Assembly: GCA_003611875.1 (NCBI GenBank)
Contig: RAYY01000019.1
Location: forward strand, 28,011-92,010
Direction: 5' to 3'
Source: a bacterium D16-56
GTDB taxonomy: Bacteria; Bacillota; Clostridia; Lachnospirales; Lachnospiraceae
DNA length: 64,000 nucleotides
Below the pieces are notes generated by a model. It did no database searches. It saw only the letters and a program-made list of their open reading frames with translations, and was not told the origin of the DNA. Below, in pieces: positions 43,528 to 52,900 of this stretch. The position numbers were made by a program, and so were the translations under genes. Each line of letters starts with the position of its first letter. Position 1 is the stretch's first letter.

Positions 43528-44409
43528 TCACAGCATTACAGCCAGCACTGCCAGCATCACCAACTCACAAACCTGAAGAAAATACCCCGCCAAATCCCCG
43601 GTGATTCCGCCAAACTCCTTTATGGACATCCTGTAATACCACCCAAATACCAGACACGCCGCTGCCACAGCCATCCCGCCCGCCAAAGCGCCTGCCATCC
43701 ATACCAAAAACAAAGACGCTGCCAGCGCCCATACCGCCAGCCATATCTGAACCGTTCTCTTTGACGCCTCCCCGGCAAATGTACTTGCCAGCCCGTCTCT
43801 CTTTGCCTTGGGAAAGGACACCACTGACCAGCCGCTCATAGCCCGTTCCAGCACATATACACCAGACGCCGCCGGAAACGCCTTCTCCCCCAGTTCACTA
43901 AACACAGCCAAATACAGCAGCATATACACCATTCCATAAACAATGGCAAACGCCCCTGTGTGCGGATCCTTTAAAATCTCCAGCTTTCGTTCCACAGGCT
44001 GGCAGGAGCTTCGCGCATCCACCACATCCAGAAATCCGTCCATATGGATTCCCCCTGTAAGAAGCACGGGAAGCACGGTTCCCACACATCCAAAAGCCAG
44101 CTTTCCCCATCCCAAGCTGTGAGACAGGCAGACAACTCCTGCGGCCGCCATGCCGATCACCACACCGACCATGGGAAAAAAACAGAGAGCATGCCTCATC
44201 CCCTCTTTGCTCCACTCAGCCAAAGGAACCGGAATCCGGGAATACATGGAAAAGGAAATCAAAAGGCTGTCCCATAACCTATGCCTTATGGCACGAAGTA
44301 TCCCTGCTCCGAAGGAGCATGTATTAAGGTGTGCCCTTTGGGTATGCCCTTTCCATCCGGAAACCTTTCTTTCTTCTTTCAGAAATTTTCCCTTTTCTTC
44401 CTCCTCCAT
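43528..44409 (-). CDS. cobS: Adenosylcobinamide-GDP ribazoletransferase with repeat-derived N-terminus
   Basis: This 293-residue membrane enzyme joins alpha-ribazole to adenosylcobinamide-GDP. The core starts LWDSLLISFSMYSRIPVPLAEW and has the metal-binding GGIHMDGFLDVVDARSS. In related proteins the start lies just before LWDSLL. Here that position has no start codon and is preceded by about 35 residues encoded partly by a copy of the dispersed repeat (44279-44357). The ATG at 44409 has AAAGG about nine bases upstream, so the repeat appears to be translated in frame. It follows lysA by about 100 bases. Confidence 0.88.
   Translation of the reverse strand: MEEEEKGKFLKEERKVSGWKGHTQRAHLNTCSFGAGILRAIRHRLWDSLLISFSMYSRIPVPLAEWSKEGMRHALCFFPMVGVVIGMAAAGVVCLSHSLGWGKLAFGCVGTVLPVLLTGGIHMDGFLDVVDARSSCQPVERKLEILKDPHTGAFAIVYGMVYMLLYLAVFSELGEKAFPAASGVYVLERAMSGWSVVSFPKAKRDGLASTFAGEASKRTVQIWLAVWALAASLFLVWMAGALAGGMAVAAACLVFGWYYRMSIKEFGGITGDLAGYFLQVCELVMLAVLAVML
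44279..44357. repeat. Dispersed repeat copy inside the 5' end of cobS
   Basis: Begins near TATGCCTTATGGCACGAAG, contains the hairpin GCTCC-GAA-GGAGC, and ends GGGTATGCCC. It aligns over about 65 bases with 10501-10567 upstream of treR (shared CTGCTCC, GAGCATG and terminal GGTAT-purine-CC). Confidence 0.6.
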
Positions 44410-44512
44410 CTTTTGACACCTTTCATCATCCAAGCTTATTCTATAGAAGATACCTGTCTCCAAACAGCAAAAAACAGCAGCCCGGATACATTCCCTGCAT
44501 CCAGGCCCGCCA

Positions 44513-45784
44513 TTATCCACAATACTTTTTCATCATCTCACACCCATCCAGCGTGGCAAAATAATCCTGCGGCGTCTCCGCTCTCCGGATCATCTGTACA
44601 GACCCATCCTCTCTCAGCAGCAGCTCCGCTGATCTTAACTTCCCGTTATAATTATATCCCATGGAAAATCCGTGAGCCCCTGTATCATGGATCACGATAA
44701 GATCCCCTGTCTGAATCTCCGGCAGCATCCTGTCCACTGCAAACTTGTCATTGTTCTCACAGAGAGAGCCTACCACGTCATACATGTGATCACAGGGCGC
44801 ATCCTCCTTTCCCATTACCGTAATATGGTGATAAGCCCCATACATGGCAGGTCTCATCAGATTCACCGCACAGGCATCCAGCCCGATATACTCCTTATAA
44901 GTGTGCTTCTCATGAATCACCGACGCTGCCAGGCATCCATAAGGCGCCAGCATAAAACGCCCCAGCTCCGTATAGATGGCCACATCCCCCATACCTGCCG
45001 GCGTCAATATCTGCTCATAAACCTGTTTTACGCCCTGGCCAATCACGGCAATATCATTGGGTGTCTGATCCGGACGATAAGCCACCCCGATTCCCCCGGA
45101 CAAATTAATGAATCCGATATGGACTCCTGTCTCCTGCTTTAGCTTGACAGCCAGCTCAAAAAGCACCTTGGCCAGCATCGGATAATAATCATTGGTCACA
45201 GTATTGCTGACAAGAAACGCATGAATCCCAAACTCCCGCACTCCCTTGTCCTTCAAAATCCGAAATGCCGAAAAAAGCTGCTCTGTGGTCATCCCGTACT
45301 TGGCATCCCCCGGATTATCCATAATGCCATTGCTGATCTCAAAAAGACCGCCTGGATTAAACCGGCAGCTCATCACCTCCGGAACCCTTCCTAATTCTCT
45401 CTCCACTGCTTCGATGTGGGTAATATCATCCAAATTGATAATGGCCCCTAAATCGTCCGCCAGCTTAAACTCTCCCACAGGTGTGTCATTCGAAGAAAAC
45501 ATGATCTCCCGGCCGGAAAATCCCACTCCGTCCGACAGCATCAGCTCTGTGGCAGAAGAACAATCTGTGCCGCAGCCGCACTCCTGCAGAATTTTCAAAA
45601 TATAAGGATTGGGGGTAGCCTTTACGGCAAAATACTCCTTAAATCCCGGATTCCAGGAAAATGCCTCCCGAAGCCTTGCCGCATTCTCCCGAATCCCCTT
45701 CTCGTCATACAGATGAAACGGTGTAGGATACTGCTTGATAATCTCCTCCAACTGTTCCTTTGTCACAAATGGTTTTTTCTCCAC
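44513..45784 (-). CDS. lysA: Diaminopimelate decarboxylase
   Basis: This 423-residue fold-type III PLP decarboxylase converts meso-diaminopimelate to lysine. The cofactor lysine lies in EYFAVKATPNPYIL; glycine-rich INLSGGIGVAYRPDQ and TELGRFMLAPYG bind phosphate, and GSLCENNDKFA is the substrate-specific CENxD-like element. The GTG at 45784 with GAGGAG upstream is preferred over an ATG 39 bases earlier, which lacks a ribosome binding site. It follows pyk by 51 bases and completes, with DapL, two steps of the lysine route in the window. Confidence 0.92.
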   Translation of the reverse strand: MEKKPFVTKEQLEEIIKQYPTPFHLYDEKGIRENAARLREAFSWNPGFKEYFAVKATPNPYILKILQECGCGTDCSSATELMLSDGVGFSGREIMFSSNDTPVGEFKLADDLGAIINLDDITHIEAVERELGRVPEVMSCRFNPGGLFEISNGIMDNPGDAKYGMTTEQLFSAFRILKDKGVREFGIHAFLVSNTVTNDYYPMLAKVLFELAVKLKQETGVHIGFINLSGGIGVAYRPDQTPNDIAVIGQGVKQVYEQILTPAGMGDVAIYTELGRFMLAPYGCLAASVIHEKHTYKEYIGLDACAVNLMRPAMYGAYHHITVMGKEDAPCDHMYDVVGSLCENNDKFAVDRMLPEIQTGDLIVIHDTGAHGFSMGYNYNGKLRSAELLLREDGSVQMIRRAETPQDYFATLDGCEMMKKYCG

Positions 45785-45835
45785 GTAAATTTCTCTCCTC
45801 TTACTCCATATTCCATCCCGCACATCTCCGTCTGG

Positions 45836-47272
45836 TCAATCCACCTCAATAACCCGCATAATATTGGTATGGGTAGCCGGCCGGTTGCGGCTGATCCGGT
45901 TTACAACCCCTGCCGTTACCACTACAATATCTTTGTCCTCGATAATCCCCTTTTCCTTTAAAAGATCCAGCGAAGACTCAATCAGCACATCCGTAGACTC
46001 CGCCCGCTTTGCCTGAAACGGCTTCACTCCCCAATAGATCTGCATCTGGCGGACTGCCGCCGCACTGGGAGACAATCCGATAACCGGACAGCCCGGCCTC
46101 CACTTGGAAAGCTGACGAGTAGTATATCCGGTAATACTGGGCGCAATAATCACCTTTGCATCCAGGTCAAAGGCAGTAGACACAGTAGAATAGCACACTG
46201 CGTTGGAAATGTTTGTCTTGTCCTCCACAATCATCCTTCTCTGCCGGTAAGCAGCCGTATCCAGATATTTCTCAGACGCCTGGCAGATCTGCACCATCAT
46301 CTTTAACGCCTCCACCGGGTACTTTCCGGCCGCTGTCTCGCCGGACAGCATCACCACATCCGTGCCGTCATAGACCGCATTGGCCACATCCGTCACCTCT
46401 GCGCGGGTGGGGCGGGGATTCCGGATCATAGAATCCAGCATCTGTGTGGCCGTGATCACCGTCTTACAGGCCAGGTTGCACTTTTGGATAATCTTTTTCT
46501 GGATATGGGGTACCCGCTCCGGAGGAATCTCCACCCCTAAGTCTCCTCTTGCTACCATGATTCCGTCGCTGGCTGCTATGATTTCATCCAGGTTCTCTAA
46601 CCCTTCCGCATTCTCAATCTTGGAAATCACCTGCATGGAAGAACCTGCCTTGGCAAGAATCGCCTTGATCTCCTCCACGGCCTCCGGTGTCCGCACAAAA
46701 GACGCCGCAATAAAATCAAAGCCCTGTTCAATGCCGAACTGAATATCCTCCTTATCCTTTTCAGTCAGCGCCGGAAGCTTGATCTTCACATTGGGAACAT
46801 TAACCCCTTTGCGCTGTCCCAGCTCTCCTCCGTTGATTACCGTACAGACAATATCCGTTCCGTCAACCTTCTGTACCTCAAGCTCAATCAATCCGTCGTC
46901 AATCAAAATCCGGTTTCCCGGCTCCACATCCTCGTTCAGACCGTCATAATTAATATGGGCAATCTTGTCGTTGCCCTCTATTTCCCGGGTAGTCAGGGTA
47001 TACTCCTGGCCTTCCGTCAGCATCACCTTGCCTCCGCCCTCCAAAAGCCCGGTGCGGATCTCCGGTCCCTTTGTATCCAAAAGGGCTGCCACCGGAATGT
47101 CCAATTCCTCCCGCACAGATTTTAAAAGGTCCAGCCTTGCCTTCTGTTCCTCATGGGTGCCGTGGGAAAAGTTAAAACGGGCCACATCCATGCCGTTTAA
47201 AATCAATGCCTTCATCACTTCCCTGTCGTCGCTGTTCGGTCCCATGGTACAGATAATCTTTGTTTTTTTCAT
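45836..47272 (-). CDS. pyk: Pyruvate kinase
   Basis: This 478-residue enzyme has KKTKIICTMGPNSDDRE at the N-terminus, RFNFSHGTHEEQ and the active-site block MVARGDLGVEIPPERVPHIQK, followed by TRAEVTDVANAVYDGTD. It lacks the extra C-terminal PEP-utiliser domain found in Bacillus pyruvate kinases. It makes ATP and pyruvate in glycolysis. GGAGGAAGTC precedes the ATG at 47272; an in-frame ATG four codons upstream overlaps that site. Confidence 0.96.
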   Translation of the reverse strand: MKKTKIICTMGPNSDDREVMKALILNGMDVARFNFSHGTHEEQKARLDLLKSVREELDIPVAALLDTKGPEIRTGLLEGGGKVMLTEGQEYTLTTREIEGNDKIAHINYDGLNEDVEPGNRILIDDGLIELEVQKVDGTDIVCTVINGGELGQRKGVNVPNVKIKLPALTEKDKEDIQFGIEQGFDFIAASFVRTPEAVEEIKAILAKAGSSMQVISKIENAEGLENLDEIIAASDGIMVARGDLGVEIPPERVPHIQKKIIQKCNLACKTVITATQMLDSMIRNPRPTRAEVTDVANAVYDGTDVVMLSGETAAGKYPVEALKMMVQICQASEKYLDTAAYRQRRMIVEDKTNISNAVCYSTVSTAFDLDAKVIIAPSITGYTTRQLSKWRPGCPVIGLSPSAAAVRQMQIYWGVKPFQAKRAESTDVLIESSLDLLKEKGIIEDKDIVVVTAGVVNRISRNRPATHTNIMRVIEVD

Positions 47273-47348
47273 GACTTCCTCCATCTTTCTTCCTCTTTTT
47301 CTATCTTACCCCATTTTTCAGCTTGCAGCATTTTCATCCCGCCGCATT

Positions 47349-48221
47349 CTATTCCTGTGCTCCGTTCTCCCTGCTTTCCCTTTTTACATGCTGATGGGTA
47401 TACAAATGATCCTGGCAGTATTCATAATTTCCCTCACACTTGGTGCAGTACCGAAACTCCAGCTCCTCCCCGTCAAGCTCTGTCCTGCCGCACACAGCAC
47501 ACCGGTGCCGGGTGATCATCATGGGCCGGATCTTCATCTCCCTTTTAAAATCATACTTTCTTTTTACTTCCTTTGGCGCAAACCTCTTGTAATTCCTTGT
47601 CATGCAGAAAAACAGCAGAATATTGGCCAGCGACACGATCAGCTCGCACCGGTCGGCTGCTGACCCGAATATAAAGCTGTACAAATACACCGCGCTTTCC
47701 GCCACGGCCAGCCATTTGGCCTTCACCGGCAGCACAAAAAACAACAGAAACTCCGCGTCAGGAAAATACATGGCAAAGGCAAGAAAAATCGACGAATTTA
47801 AAAAACCAGTAGTCAGAAGCCAGTTCTGCTTAAACACCAGATAACCGATGATGCTGGCCAGTCCCTGGGCTAACATTCCCATAAAGAAAAATACATTAAA
47901 CCGAAAGGATCCCCATACATTTTCCAGGGTCTGCCCCAGGCTGTGATACATAAAAAGCGCTATGATCCCCATAAACACCGTAGTAAACCGGAACATTCCA
48001 AAAGACGGAGGATAGATCAAAAAGGTAAAGAGACGCCAGATCTGCCCATGAAGAATCGCCCTGCCGTCAATACACAGCCAATTCTGGTAAATGCTCCAGT
48101 ACATCATAGGATTTACCACATAGACCGCCAGTCCTACTGCATACAGGATCACAATATAGTACATCAGGTTAGGTATCGCATATTTGTTAAATTTCCGTTC
48201 AAACTCATAAAAAAACTTCAT
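47349..48221 (-). CDS. Rhomboid-like membrane protein with zinc ribbon, catalytic residues absent
   Basis: This 290-residue protein has about six membrane helices and rhomboid-type sequence (HGQIWRLFTFLIYPPSFGMF; LGQTLENVWGSFRFNVFFFMG). Where the active GxSG is expected it has GFLNSSIFLAF, and no catalytic His is evident, so it is likely an inactive pseudo-rhomboid. After residue 235 the cytoplasmic tail carries a Cys-rich zinc-binding module (CAVCGRTELDGEE, CTKCEGNYEYCQDHLYTHQH). Start at 48221 is supported by AAAGGG. Function unknown; similar folds act as membrane protein chaperones or quality control factors. Confidence 0.72.
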   Translation of the reverse strand: MKFFYEFERKFNKYAIPNLMYYIVILYAVGLAVYVVNPMMYWSIYQNWLCIDGRAILHGQIWRLFTFLIYPPSFGMFRFTTVFMGIIALFMYHSLGQTLENVWGSFRFNVFFFMGMLAQGLASIIGYLVFKQNWLLTTGFLNSSIFLAFAMYFPDAEFLLFFVLPVKAKWLAVAESAVYLYSFIFGSAADRCELIVSLANILLFFCMTRNYKRFAPKEVKRKYDFKREMKIRPMMITRHRCAVCGRTELDGEELEFRYCTKCEGNYEYCQDHLYTHQHVKRESRENGAQE

Positions 48222-48347
48222 CTGCAGCCCTTTCTTTCCTTGTTTTCCGCTGCCATTCACGCTCAATACATGGCTATGGCATCCACCAGTAAGAATCCTT
48301 TTTTGTAAAGCAGATGTGTCCCTGCTGTTTCACGCCGGATTCCTCTC

Positions 48348-49289
48348 TCAAAGCAAATCCTTTTTGGAAAAAATCAGCGCCACCAAAAGCGACAGCACCA
48401 CCGCAAAGCCCAGCACTATCCAAAATCCATACAGGCTCTCCGCGTAAGGCATTCCCGCCGTATTCACATTCATCCCATAAAAGCTTGCCACCATGGTGGG
48501 AATTGACATGACAATGGTAATGGTAGCCAAAAACTTCATGACAATATTCAGGTTATTGGAGATGACAGAGGCAAAGGCATCCATGGTCCCGCTTAAAATG
48601 CCGCTGTAAATATTTGCCATCTCAATGGCCTGCTTATTCTCAATGATCACATCCTCCAAAAGCTCTGTGTCCTCCGGATACTTTTTAATCTTCTCATTTT
48701 TGAGAAGCTTCTCAAACACTACCTCATTGGAACGCAGGGAGGTAGTAAAATACACCAGGCTCTTTTCCAGCTCCAAAAGCTCAATCAGCTCCCGATTCTT
48801 TTGCGATTTGTGAAGCTCCCGCTCCACCACCTCACTCTTCTTGTCAATGATCCGCAGATACTGCAGATACAGGGAAGCATTCTTATACAAGATCTGCAGA
48901 ATAAACCGAGTCTTCATATAAGTATAAAAATCCCTCACCCGCCCGTCCATAAATGCCGTCAGCACCGGCGTATCCTCCAGGCATACGGTCACAATCATAT
49001 CCTCCGTCATAATAATGCCCATGGGAATGGTCACATACCAGTCCTTTTCATTGCGCTCCTCAATGGCCGGAATATCTACCAGAATCAGGCTGTAATGATC
49101 CTCGCTCTCAATACGGGACCGCTCCTCCTCATCCAAAGGCGCCTTCAGATGATCAGGATCGATCTCAAACTTATTGGCAATCTCCAGAATCTCTGTGGCC
49201 GTGGGATCCGTCAGGGCAATCCAGCAGCCGCTCTCCGCTTCATCCTTCTGATGGATCATACCATCTTCTGTCTTAAAAATCCGAATCAT
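48348..49289 (-). CDS. corA: CorA-family divalent metal ion transporter
   Basis: The 313-residue protein has a large cytoplasmic N-terminal domain (1-250) and two C-terminal membrane helices. The CorA signature FYGMNV ends the first helix and is followed by a short acidic-poor loop. It transports Mg2+ or related ions. The ATG at 49289 has AAGGAG nine bases upstream. Its promoter lies far upstream, leaving a leader of about 310 bases with a 26-codon reading frame, an arrangement that suggests ion- or translation-dependent control. Confidence 0.9.
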   Translation of the reverse strand: MIRIFKTEDGMIHQKDEAESGCWIALTDPTATEILEIANKFEIDPDHLKAPLDEEERSRIESEDHYSLILVDIPAIEERNEKDWYVTIPMGIIMTEDMIVTVCLEDTPVLTAFMDGRVRDFYTYMKTRFILQILYKNASLYLQYLRIIDKKSEVVERELHKSQKNRELIELLELEKSLVYFTTSLRSNEVVFEKLLKNEKIKKYPEDTELLEDVIIENKQAIEMANIYSGILSGTMDAFASVISNNLNIVMKFLATITIVMSIPTMVASFYGMNVNTAGMPYAESLYGFWIVLGFAVVLSLLVALIFSKKDLL

Positions 49290-49470
49290 ATGCTTATTCT
49301 CCTTTCCTTTTCCTGCCAAACAGCCGCCCTGCGCCGGCGCCGGCCTGCTGTCTCCATACCGGGTATTCTGCCGCCCTCAAATCAGCAGACTACCCCTGTG
49401 CAAGTGTCCGTCCTCAACTGACAAAGATCCCTGCACTGTGCTCGGAAAATACAGAAAAAAGAATCTGCCG

Positions 49471-49551
49471 CTAATTCCCGGAAACGACAGTACAGGCATT
49501 CGCTTTTTCATGTGATCGTTTGTCTATGTGATACGCCGGACCACCATCCAT
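49471..49551 (-). CDS. Small leader peptide upstream of corA (26 residues)
   Basis: The frame begins MDGGPAYHIDKRSHEKANA and ends TAG at 49471. AAGGAGG is positioned nine bases before its ATG, the best ribosome binding site in the corA leader. It lies between the corA promoter (49611-49639) and corA itself. The sequence has two His, two Lys, one Arg, two Asp and one Glu and no membrane helix. A regulatory uORF is inferred; chance cannot be excluded. Confidence 0.5.
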   Translation of the reverse strand: MDGGPAYHIDKRSHEKANACTVVSGN

Positions 49552-49610
49552 TTCTGCCGCCTCCTTTTTGAGAAAATTGAATGATAAAGCTTTTTGATCC
49601 TACAATCCAC

Positions 49611-49639
49611 ATTATAATTTCTGCCTGCGGTTTTGTCAA
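49611..49639 (-). promoter_or_regulatory. corA promoter (full consensus)
   Basis: On the minus strand TTGACA (49639-49634), 17 bases, TATAAT (49616-49611): both hexamers match consensus exactly. Confidence 0.87.
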
Positions 49640-49981
49640 ACACATTAGAAGATCTTCCCACACAAATTCTTAACCCTTTTTTTACGGTTTATCAAATTGT
49701 ATTCTTTCTCATTTTATGTTAAAGTAATCACACAGGATATGCAGATACAGAAAACGCATGTCTTTCTTTTTGCAGTTCCTGCATATAGATACAATATCAT
49801 ATCAATACAACATATATTTACGAAAGATATGCGGCGCTTCGGCTGATTTTATCTGCCGAAGCGCTGCAGACAGCTATGACAACACGACGTGATTTTGCAC
49901 CAGGCCCAGTCCGAAGCACACAGGATCCTCGTGTTTTTTGGACTTTGCCAAGACAAAGGAGGCAGGGACTTTCCCGTACAT
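49640..49981. other. Leader region of the activase gene
   Basis: A possible plus-strand promoter TTGTAT-17-TAAAGT lies near 49697-49725. A strong hairpin with a 10-bp stem GCGCTTCGGC/GCCGAAGCGC (49834-49843 and 49855-49864) lies in the leader; no T-run follows. AAAGGAGG at about 49956 is 20 bases before the first usable ATG. Confidence 0.45.
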
Positions 49982-52900
49982 ATGAACGTATATCCACATG
50001 ATACCTTAGGAATTGACATTGGTTCCACCACGGTAAAAATTGCTGTGATCCAAGACGGCCAGATCGTATTTTCCGACTATGAGCGCCATTACGCCAACAT
50101 CCAGGAGACGTTGGCCCTGCTGCTTTCACGGGCCCGGAATCAGTTGGGAGAAATATCGGTCCGCCCAGGCATTACCGGCTCAGGCGGACTGACCCTATCC
50201 AAACATTTACAGATTCCCTTTACCCAGGAGGTAGTGGCCGTGGCCTCTGCCTTAAAAGCAGAAGCCCCTCAGACAGACGTAGCCATTGAACTGGGCGGTG
50301 AAGACGCCAAGATTATCTACTTTACCGGCGGCATTGACCAGCGGATGAACGGCATCTGCGCCGGAGGCACCGGCTCTTTTATTGACCAAATGGCTTCTCT
50401 CCTTCAGACAGATGCTGCGGGGCTGAACCAGTATGCAGAAAATTACCAGATGATTTACCCGATTGCCGCCCGGTGCGGCGTATTTGCCAAGTCGGATATA
50501 CAGCCTCTTATCAATGAGGGAGCTACCCGGGAGGATTTAGCTGCGTCCATCTTCCAGGCAGTGGTAAACCAGACTATCAGCGGGCTTGCCTGCGGCAAAC
50601 CTATCCGGGGCACTGTGGCATTCCTTGGAGGACCTCTCCATTTTCTGCCCCAGCTCCGCCGGGCCTTTACCCGTACCTTAAATCTGGATAAAGACCACAT
50701 AGTAGCCCCAGAGCATTCCCATCTCTTTGCTGCCATAGGCGCTGCAGGAAACGCTGCAAAAAATGCTCCGGTTTCCCTTACCCATATGATCAGCCGGCTG
50801 AACTTCGGCATTCAGATGGATGCAGAGATCAACCGGATGGAGCCTTTATTTGCCTCACAAGAGGAATATGACACATTCTGTAAGCGCCACGCCAGCCATG
50901 GAGTGAAGACCGCAGATCTTTCCTCCTATGAGGGAAACTGCTATTTGGGAATCGACGCAGGCTCCACCACCACCAAGGCTGCCCTGGTAGGAGAAGACGG
51001 AAGCCTTCTTTACCGCTTTTATGCCAATAATAACGGCAGTCCTCTGGCCACAGCCATCCGCGCTGTAAAAGAGATAAAAAAGCTTCTTCCGGCAAAGGCC
51101 CGCATAGCCTGGTCCTGCTCCACAGGCTATGGAGAAGCATTGTTAAAGTCTGCCTTTTTGTTAGACGAGGGTGAGGTGGAAACCATCTCCCACTATTATG
51201 CCGCCGCATTTTTTGAACCTGAGGTAGACTGTATCTTAGATATCGGCGGCCAAGATATGAAATGCATTAAGATCAAAGACGGCACGGTAGACAGCGTACA
51301 GCTTAATGAGGCTTGTTCCTCCGGCTGCGGCTCCTTCATCGAGACCTTTGCCAAATCTCTCAACTACAGTGTGGAGGATTTTGCCAGGGAAGCCCTGTTT
51401 GCCGAAAATCCTACCGACTTAGGCACCCGCTGTACTGTGTTTATGAACTCTAATGTGAAGCAGGCGCAGAAGGAAGGAGCCTCTGTGGCGGATATTTCCG
51501 CCGGCCTGGCTTATTCTGTGATCAAAAACGCCTTGTTTAAAGTCATTAAGATCACCAATGCCTCTGATCTGGGAAAGCATGTGGTGGTTCAGGGCGGTAC
51601 CTTTTACAATGACGCTGTGCTGCAGAGCTTTGAAAAGATCTCCGGCTGTCAGGCAGTGCGGCCGGACATTGCAGGGATTATGGGAGCTTTCGGCGCTGCC
51701 CTGATTGCCAGGGAACGCCATGACCATGGAAAAACAACCTCCATGATGCCCTTAGAGAAGATTGTTTCCCTGCAGTACGAGACCTCTATGACTCGCTGCA
51801 AAGGCTGCACCAACCATTGTGTCCTGACTGTCAACCGGTTTGAAGGCGGCAGGCAATATGTCAGCGGCAACCGCTGTGAACGGGGCTTGGGAAAGGAAAA
51901 GGCCAGAAAAGAGATCCCCAATCTGTTTGACTACAAGTACCACCGGATGTTTGACTATGAAGCCCTGACTCCGGATATTGCCAAAAGAGGGATCATCGGA
52001 ATCCCCCGGGTACTGAACATGTATGAAAACTTTCCTTTTTGGGCCGTATTCTTCCGGGAACTGGGCTTTAGCGTGGTATTGTCCCCTCAGTCCACGAAAA
52101 AGATATACGAGCTGGGCATTGAATCCATTCCCAGCGAATCCGAATGCTATCCGGCTAAGCTGGTTCACGGTCACATTTCCTGGCTTATTAAACAGGGAAT
52201 CCGGGAGATTTTCTATCCCTGCATTCCTTATGAGAGAAATGAGACCCCCCAGGCAGGAAACCATTTTAACTGCCCCATGGTTACTTCCTATGCAGAAAAC
52301 ATCAAGAACAATGTGGAAGAATTGTCTGAGCTTAACATCCACTTTATGAATCCCTTCTTTGCCTTTACAAACGAGGAGATTCTGACAAAGCAGCTCATTG
52401 CAGAGATGGAAAAGGAATATTACATTTCCCCGGGAGAAGTCCGAAAAGCTGCTCACGCAGGCTGGCAGGAGCTTTTAAAGTCCCGCCGGGACATGGAGAA
52501 AAAGGGAGAAGAAACCATTGCCTGGCTGAAAAAGCATGGCAGAAACGGCATCGTGCTGGCAGGACGTCCCTATCACGTGGATCCGGAGATTCACCACGGG
52601 ATCCCGGAACTGATTACCTCCTATGGCTTTGCCGTACTGACAGAAGACTCTGTGTCCCACCTAGCAGACGCCGAGCGGCCTTTAGTGGTTACAGACCAGT
52701 GGATGTACCATACCCGTCTGTATCGGGCAGCCTCTTTTGTCAAGCAGAATGACTTTTTGGATTTGATTCAGCTTAATTCCTTTGGATGCGGCTTAGATGC
52801 CGTTACCACAGACCAGGTTCAGGAGATCCTGACCGCCTCTGACAAGATTTATACCGTATTAAAGATTGATGAGGTCAACAATTTAGGCGCTGCCCGCATT

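Noticed and set aside
49290..49610. Known magnesium riboswitch (M-box) in the corA leader
   Set aside because: I could not recognise the conserved M-box core; a covariance-model search would decide.
52247..52252. C6 run in the activase gene
   Set aside because: Six bases is not unusual and the frame is intact.
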